NCBI RefSeq assembly: GCF_963855985.1
Contig: NC_087104.1
Coordinates: forward strand, 8,432,001-8,496,000
Direction of reading: 5' to 3'
Length of the DNA stretch: 64,000 nt
Origin: Ostrinia nubilalis
Taxonomy: Eukaryota > Arthropoda > Insecta > Lepidoptera > Crambidae
The notes beneath the pieces are model-generated. The model made no database searches. It was not told where the DNA came from and saw only the letters and a list, made by a program, of their open reading frames with translations. Below are positions 57,023-64,000 of the stretch, piece by piece (the first letter of the stretch is position 1; every line of letters begins with the position of its first letter). Position numbers and translations under genes: made by a program.

Positions 57023-58894
57023 ATGGAGCTCAAGTTGGTGATATTGTCGGTAAGTTAAAACCTATGGGCTTTTTAAGGCATTCATTTTATACTTACACCT
57101 AGATACTTACTTAAAAACTGGTTTAGGAATGAGTGAGGCCAGGATTTTACGATTTATTATAGGTACTATTAAGTGTAATGTTATTATTACATTAAACTAT
57201 GTTTGTTCCACCTGGACATCGAACCCTGAATCTTTGAGTTGAGTTGAGAGAATCCAACTCTCTAACGACAACGGTAGTTATCAATATGAATGTATCATCC
57301 TTTCAAACTAACTTCATAACGCCTGCTGTTACCTCTATAGCACTTGTCTACAGTAAAATAATGTCTCTACACCAGAGGTTTAGCGCCCACCTACGTCCAC
57401 CTATAATGTGATTGCAGTTAGCGTGTTTGCCTATACGTTAACATCAGTTTTAACACTCATAGTATGTTGGTTAAAATATGACATTTTTGTAAAATTACAA
57501 GTAGTTTAGTAAATTTAGTAAAATTATAAAATTATTAACTACGCTAAATATTAATTCAGATTTCAGTGATACCTATTATTTTTGCTTATTTTCTTTAGCT
57601 GATCAAATTATAAATACCTACTTAGCTTTTTACTAACGTCGTTTTTACTCTTCCAGCTAGCATGCTTGTCGTGCCTCGTCCCGCCCGCCCATGGCTCGGC
57701 GTTGCTCGCTAAGGCGGCGGCGGTGAAGGGCGTCGGCCTGTTGGGCGCCGGAGCACTGGCTGCTAAGGGACTCGCCGTTAAAGGTAGGAAAAGGCAATAC
57801 TCGTACCCTTTGTATCTGCCCCCAAATGCCAAGGGCCAGTTGGTACCTAACTGTTGTTGTGAGATGGAAGCCGACAAAAATGAAGAATGAAATTAAGAAG
57901 GCTCTTAAAAGTTTTTACCAGCACGCGCTATAATTGCACCGCAAAAGTAGTTATTTTACATAGGATAGACCGCTTACGAAAACCACATTCTTCAATCTCT
58001 CAAACACAACATTTTATTACCTTATGTACACTTAAGTAGAGTCTTTATTCGTATCTTCATCTATGATTACATATTAGATTTACCTACTTAAGAAAAGTTG
58101 AATACTTATTATCAACAAATTGATGTCTTCCTTCAGGAGCCGTAGCGCTGGGTGCCAAGGCCGTCGCTTCGAAGGTGCTGGCAGCCAAGGCTGGTGTGGG
58201 CGCCGCTGTAGTCGCTGCCACTCCTGTTAAGGTACATCAAATAGGCAATTTGGCTGTTTTCTAAAAACTTCTCATATTATGAGTGGTGATGTATCAAGAA
58301 CATAAAATACTAATTGACCAAAATTGCTACCAAATACATCATTGGCATAGAAAGTTAATTATAATTAAAATACGATCTTGAGCATTATGGCATTTTACTG
58401 GCATGTTATGCAAGATGAGTCATGTAAATGACTCTTTCTCTAAATACTTTATCGTGCCGATTTTTTAAATTAAAACCAATTTTATTTTTATTTAGGTTCC
58501 AGAAAGCACGGTAGTCGTAAGCCCGCCCAGTCTCTCAGCAATCAAAGGTAGAGTGTTAGGTCTCCTCGGCACCGTCCACGCTGCTGCTGTGAACAAAAGC
58601 GCCGCTGTCGGCCAGCTTCTGCTGTCACTGCTGCCCACGAAGACCGTCGTCCAGCCCCCTAAAGTTGTCGAGGTCCCCACAATTGTCGAAGTCCCGACTA
58701 TCGTGGAAGTCCCGAAAGTCGTGGAGGTCGAAAAAGTAGTTGAGGTCCCCACAGTCGTGGAGGTCCCTAAATACGTCGAGGTCCCGAAATACGTGGAAGT
58801 CCCTAAATACGTGGTGCCACCACGTCCTAAAGTAGTCCCTTGCCCTCCCTCTGTAGCGGTTATAGGGCCCACCATGGAAGTAGTTTATAACTGA
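57023..58894 (+). CDS. secreted Ala-rich protein with Val-Glu-Val-Pro repeats (215 aa)
   Basis: Exons 57023-57049, 57657-57783, 58137-58231 and 58496-58894 join in phase. The signal peptide is MELKLVILS then LACLSCLVPPAHGSA. The next part is made of Ala/Gly/Lys/Val helices (AVKGVGLLGAGALAAKGLAV, GAKAVASKVLAAKAGVGAAV). The last exon has about nine copies of V(V/I)EVP with the theme VVEVPT or YVEVPK, then a Pro-rich end. It looks like a structural extracellular protein (cuticle, egg or silk type), but no chitin-binding R&R motif is visible. Exon 2 could also be read through its weak donor (GTAGGA) to an alternative end at 57890. AATAAA lies near 59137. Confidence 0.8.
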
Positions 58895-59159
58895 GATTCA
58901 AAAGCGTTAGGTTCTTTTAAAGTTGGTGTTAGGCCGCTCTAGTCATTCAGAACCAAAATGATGTAATGTACTAAAAAAAGTGTAATTTAAATGTAATATT
59001 TATTAACTTATTACATGCCAATAGATTTCAACAACCTTGGACATGAATTTTAATGAACATCTCAATTTGTTTTTTGTTTCAATGTATTGACAGGATTGCT
59101 CATTTCTATTGGCTTGGAATGTAATGTCATCATGATAATAAAATATCATACAAAAAATA

Positions 59160-60506
59160 CGTCAGTTTTATTTGAAGTGGAAGTTGTGAGAGCAAAACCA
59201 GGTGACACTGTTACTTTTATACGAGTAAATAAACAAAAACATATCACTTTCTTGGATATTTTCGGTGGATTTTCCCATGGGTTTTCCTAACACTGATAAG
59301 ATGAAGATAGTCATTTTCGTCGACGTAAAAAGATACGTAAGAACAAGATACTAAATCATTTTGAAAGAGTAACACTAATTTATGCAACATCCAACACTGA
59401 TACACATTTTCACTTGCAATAATATCGATGACGATAATAAATGATTAGATTAATCAAGCCGAAGATGATTGATTGATGATTAGATTTGAATCATCATTGT
59501 TCAAATTTTGAAATTTCACAACTTAGCGATCATTCCTTAATTTAAGACCGGGAATGTAGAAATGACTTAGGTTCTCAATAGATAGACAGGGACTTGACTT
59601 TTGAAAAATATTTCAGGAAGTTTAACTACTGCTTAATGATGATTAATACATACAGTACTGTAAATCTTAAGTGGTGCTGAATAGAGTTAAAAGTATGTGC
59701 AGGCGCATGTTGCACCCTTTGCACGATAAACAATCGTAGAAAGTTTATAATATGAACGTGGGTGGTAATGAGCACGATGTACACAAACACTTAGTAGCCC
59801 ATAATGAAGACACTTTTCGATGGTTCTTGATTGTGGCATTACTTGCGTTGGCATTAATCAACACAAATTGATAGCAATTTGTAAAATCGATTACCCAATA
59901 GGTGAATACCAATGACACGCAATGTGCAACTAAGTCGAGTTTTCGCTCTATAATTTTTTGTTCCCGACGGTACGTAACGCGGAGTCGTTTGACATGCAGT
60001 TTTTGGGCAAAGAAGCGGTCAAGTAGGCCGACGCACCGAGCGTGGACGCGATTTATTAAGCGCCAGCAATACGAGTTACCGTCTGACAGCTCTCTTGTAA
60101 CATGCAAATCGGTTGCGTTCGCAAAGGAACCTATTATGCAGATTACCGATTAAAGAATCGATTTGTACCGCTCGCTGGAGCGCTTCCTGTCATCACAATT
60201 GAACCTTCAATTACAGGCGGATATGAGCATACGTAATAAGGGCCTTACGGAAACATCGCCCGTTCTTGAATCAGCTTCTACTGGTCCGGGCTGCAATGGA
60301 CAACGAGCGCTGATTTCTCGCGACCGCAGCCGCAAGGGATGTGCGCGCATCCGACATGGTCTGATATCTCTTGCAAGCGTTTGTTCGATTGCAACCCGCG
60401 CTTGCCGACGATTAGTTTTTACTGGACAACCTAATGATATTCAAATAGGGCGGCATCGGCCGGCTGTTTAGCATTGTTAATGTGATGTTAATAATTTTCG
60501 TGGGGG
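59160..60506. other. intergenic, upstream of the Ala/Gly-rich gene
   Basis: No supported ORF and no repeat recognised. 59900-60480 is more GC-rich than the rest and could be regulatory. Confidence 0.4.
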
Positions 60507-60514
60507 TATAAAAG
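60507..60514 (+). promoter_or_regulatory. TATA box of the Ala/Gly-rich gene
   Basis: TATAAAAG in GTGGGGGTATAAAAGTGC, 90 bp upstream of the ATG. Confidence 0.8.
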
Positions 60515-60603
60515 TGCAAGCATTTTTGTGTAATGGAACATAATTGCAACGCACTGCGTGATTTAGTGTCGTATTGAAGCGAGCATTAAACATAAACTTA
60601 GCT

Positions 60604-61716
60604 ATGTCTCGACTTACGGTAAGATGTGATGGGACAACATAAGTGCATGGTGTGATTTAAAAGTTTTACAAATAAAAATGTCAACTTATGATATTTCCTA
60701 TTTCAGATCTTATTTGTCATCGCAGTAGCGTATGAGGTAGTTGGAGAAGGTATTTATTTAAAATATAAACTGTTAAATTGAACAAGTTAATTGAAGAAGA
60801 GAATAATACCATTTTTTTTGTCGTGACAGGAGTTGCAAAGGAAAAGGCCGCAGACTCTCAACCAGAACAATCTGGATACTATGGCACCGCTCTAGGCGCC
60901 GGCCACGGAATTGGCCTCGCTGGGGCAGCCATTGCTGGCGGTGCTGGCCTCATCGCTGGCGGTCCTGGTCTCATCGCTGCCGGCCCCGCCGTCATCGCTG
61001 GTCCTGGTCTCGTCGCCGGTCCCGGTCTCGTCGCCGGTCCCGCTCTCGTCGCCGGCCCCGCCATCGGAAGCGGAGCCGCCCTCAACAGCGCCGGCTCCGT
61101 CGGTGCTGCCCAGCTCAGTGCCATCCAGAACGCCCAGGCCGTCCAAGCCGCCCAGATCGCCAACTCCGCCGCCGCCGCCATCCAGGGTGCCCGTGTGACC
61201 GAGGCCGCCGCGAGGGCGGGACAGGCTAACGCCATCACCAACGCCCAGGCTCTCGACGCCGCCCGCGTCGCCAACATCCAAAGGGCTCAGGCCGCGGCCT
61301 GGGAGAACGCGAGGGCCATCGAAGCCGCGAGACGCGCCGCCGCCGCCAGCGCCGCCGAGGTAGCCCGTGCCGTGGAGGCCGAGCGCCTGGCGCACGCCGC
61401 CCGAGTGCAGGCCGTCGCCATCGCCAACACTCGCGCCGTGGAGGCATCCCGCATCGCCAACGCCGCGAGAGCGCAGGCCGCTGCCGTCGCGTCCAGCGCC
61501 GCCCAGGCTCAGGCTGTAGCTGACTCCGTCGCCAGGACCGCGCACGACGCCGGCGGCCTGCTGCTCGGCGGCGGCCCCGGCCTGGTCGCGGTCGGCGGCC
61601 CCGGCCTGGTCACCGTCGGCGGCCTCGGCGGCATCGCCGGCGTCGGCCTGGGCTACGGCGCCGGAGTCGGCTACGGACACGGCTACGGCTACGGCATCGG
61701 CATCGGCAAACACTAA
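60604..61716 (+). CDS. secreted Ala/Gly-rich structural protein (314 aa)
   Basis: Exons 60604-60618 (15 nt), 60707-60749 (43 nt) and 60830-61716 join in phase. The 15/43-nt plan is the same as in the His-rich family. The signal peptide is MSRLT then ILFVIAVAYEVVGEG. The mature part has three regions: Gly/Pro/Ala/Leu repeats (GLIAGGPGLIAAGPAVIAGP), a long Ala-rich helical part with regular Arg/Glu (AAASAAEVARAVEAERLAHA), and a Gly/Tyr tail (GYGHGYGYGIGIGKH). The block-like design suggests a cuticle or silk-like matrix protein; no R&R domain. GC content is very high compared with flanks, including GCC/GGC codon preference. AATAAA lies at 61883-61888. Confidence 0.85.
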
Positions 61717-61888
61717 ACGACAAATTATTTATACCGACTCCAGTGAACTCTCCATAGTCAATACAACCAAAATTCTACATCCGTTTCGTTCTTTACACAG
61801 AAATGGTTAGCGGCATTCAGTAGATTTGGTCAGGTGATGTAAATATTATTTTCCAAAATTACGATAGTCTATGTCTTGTTATAATAAA

Positions 61889-62960
61889 ACGTAGCATATC
61901 ACTAAACTGTTTTTTATTTTTTTCTATTAAATTATATTTGATAAGGAAAATTAACAAACAAATGCTTCGATAGAATACTTAGTTACAGTTAGTTACAAAT
62001 TAAATTGATTACGAGTATTTGAAATGTAATATAACATCTAATTATAATATTTTATTACAATGATAAAACATGATCATAACTATGATCAAGTGCCCAAGTA
62101 GGTACCTATTTTGTGGTATGTATTAAATTAAACTACTTAATTGGAAGTATTATTGAAACGTATGTAACTTTCATATGTACGAGTATATTTGAGGTGTGAG
62201 ACATCAGTCAGTCCATACTAGACTACCTGGAACAGTCCAGAAGAAAATTTTCAGAATCGGTCAAATCTGAAAAAATTTAGAAAATCCGGTTTTCAGTTTC
62301 CAAAACATTCATCCATTGTCAGTCTCGTATATCAATAGAATTTAAAAAAACCCATTACTCATAAATCTAACGTCGAAACAAAACGTTGACGCGTGATCAT
62401 CGCACTCGAGATAATTATCTCCACGGATCATTTGCATCGCGTCAACACGATAAATAATTCATGGTAACACATATAGTGGTTAGACACGGCTTTGTTTGAT
62501 TTTTCATGAATTCGGTAATGATTAATTGTTTAAAAAATATCAATCAAACCATAGGAAATTATTAACACCAAAGGGAATACTCCCACCCTGTGCCCTACCT
62601 GTCTGATTTTCTCATGATTTTCTCATAGAATATGATTTGACTACTCATAGAATATTCTACTTTGTTTATTAAAGTTTCAATTAAAAAACTATATATAGCG
62701 AACGCTCGCGACTTCGTTTGGGTTAAGCTTTTTCTTCAGCTAACTTAACTTTTGCTGTAAGATTAAAATGGATTTCATCACATTCATTTTTAATTAAGAT
62801 AAATGTTACGTTAATGAAACATTGTTATATAATTTTGTGATAAACTTACGGACAAAAGTAGGTAACTATATTTTAGTAGAGACACCAATACAACTGTTTC
62901 ATATTTATAAACAAAAGCCGGTGGGGTCAAGCGTTCGAATTCTGGAGATAACAAATCGTA
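61889..62960. other. intergenic, no gene seen
   Basis: AT-rich. No repeat identified. Confidence 0.4.
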
Positions 62961-62968
62961 TATAAAGG
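62961..62968 (+). promoter_or_regulatory. TATA box of the last gene
   Basis: TATAAAGG, 80 bp upstream of the ATG. Confidence 0.7.
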
Positions 62969-63040
62969 TTTGTAGCATTATCTTGTTACAAAAACAAACA
63001 GACAGTGTGTGTAAAAGTATTACTTACTCCAGAACTAAAC

Positions 63041-63926
63041 ATGGCATTCAAGGTGAGTTCCCATTCCTAATATACCTTATTGATTCAGTTAAATGAACTT
63101 TAGTGCTGATTTGCACCAACTTACTTTAACCGTAACTATAATAATAACCGTTGCTTTTTATGAGTTTGACAGATTTTTGACATTTGTTAAAGTTAAAGTA
63201 AGATGATGCAACACTGCTTAGGTTAAAGCTTTAATTAATTAAGACTTTAAGACTTAATTAAATTAAACTTAATTGGCCTACTTACTTACAGTACTTAGTT
63301 TTGCAATTGTTGTACTCTTTATTTATAAAAGGGATACCTAAGTTTAAGAAATGTAAAGTTTTATCGCACTTCCATTTATTTATTTATTTGTAGAGCAGAG
63401 AGTACCTAATCTTAAATTGTTTATTTATTTAATTTAAGCTACATTTATCAATTTGGTAAAAAAGATAGTAAGGATTGTGTCAGTATCCTAAAAATAGTTT
63501 CAGGAAGAACTCCATCCATCCATATTTCCCTGGTAATCCTCACAGTTTTTGAGGGTCGAACGAAATCCTTGTGAGCAAATCCGAAGGCAAGCCTAAGTGG
63601 ATAAGACTCCGTGGAAAATTATTTAGTAATTATTTATTTAGTCCATAACAATAAATTATGTCATCGACGTTTATTTACTACCAGAGGTTATCGCTGTTTA
63701 ATAATAAAATAATAATATGTCTGTCTTACATTCAGTTGGTACCTATTTCATTTGTAAAGAGATTTTGACCAAGAAACTTCTTTCTCTTTGCTCTTTTGTT
63801 TCACGGAGAGAAATATTTATAAACCTTATTATTTATATTAAGCCAATATTTAAGTGAACACTATTTAACAGTTTTTAAATTTTCAGATTGCTTGTGTACT
63901 GTTGACGTTGGCTGTCGCCTGCTACG
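63041..63926 (+). CDS. 5' end of a secreted-protein gene (first two exons)
   Basis: Exons 63041-63052 (MAFK) and 63887-63926 (IACVLLTLAVACY and one more base) make a signal peptide ending near Ala-Cys-Tyr. The intron between them begins GTGAGT and ends TTTTCAG; the next donor is GTAAGT. The rest lies beyond the window. The tiny first exon and phase-1 second junction match the other secreted-protein genes nearby. Confidence 0.75.
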
Positions 63927-64000
63927 GTAAGTTTTTTACTTTTATCCTAATACTTATCTAACCTTAATTGTTTACCTACAATTTACACATTATTTACTTT

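Noticed and set aside
59745..60471. Overlapping open frames of 83-120 codons on both strands
   Set aside because: No family, no TATA in place, no splice partners; treated as non-coding upstream DNA.
60879..61713. Minus-strand frames of up to 273 codons
   Set aside because: Antisense shadows of the GC-rich Ala/Gly exon.

Overview
This is a piece of an insect nuclear genome, almost certainly a moth or butterfly. Genes are split by short AT-rich introns with GT/AG borders. Secreted-protein genes have tiny first exons and canonical TATA boxes. The intergenic DNA is full of repeats typical of Lepidoptera: RTE-type retroposon tails, hAT and TA-target MITEs, Tigger/pogo, Transib and foldback elements. 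All gene models below were built by hand from splice signals and reading frame; none was checked against RNA or a database.

Layout. 1-5.3 kb: the last exons of an unidentified Ser-rich protein, a complete five-exon CIB-family EF-hand gene (Cib2-like), and a short unidentified gene. 6.7-10.8 kb: two tandem minus-strand paralogues (106 and 108 aa) with identical exon sizes. They are separated by a 2.2-kb MITE that contains a second, 1.45-kb foldback element, followed by a head-to-head pair of tRNA-like sequences. 10.8-15.9 kb: gene-poor. 15.9-25.4 kb: the Lepidopteran orthologue of tamozhennic/SPATA2 (N-terminal PUB-like region, two C-terminal RanBP2-type zinc fingers). Pieces of its first four coding exons are repeated next to the intact exon, and at least three hAT-type or hairpin MITEs and one 0.9-kb foldback sit in its introns. 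25.4-28.5 kb: AT-rich, probably long 3' UTR and intergenic DNA.

28.5-50.8 kb: a tandem, all-minus-strand family of four small secreted His-rich proteins. All share a 15- or 21-nt first exon, a 43-nt second exon coding the rest of the signal peptide, a very different His/Gly-rich third exon, a TATA promoter and an upstream block. The cluster has been broken up by transposons: a 5-kb inverted-repeat element plus a MITE separate one gene from its upstream block, and a Tigger with another element inside it fills an intron of the third gene.

50.8-54.4 kb: RTE fragments, one split by a palindromic Transib (RAG1-related) transposon with a 5-bp target duplication. 54.5-64 kb: four more small secreted-protein genes, one minus and three plus. 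They encode a basic Tyr-rich protein, an Ala-rich protein with Val-Glu-Val-Pro repeats, an Ala/Gly-rich protein, and the first two exons of another. They look like extracellular matrix or cuticle-type products, but I cannot name them.

The strongest points for follow-up are the exon-fragment arrays in tamo, the palindromic Transib, the foldback-in-MITE with a G-rich core, and the His-rich cluster whose signal-peptide exons are conserved while the mature exon diverges.
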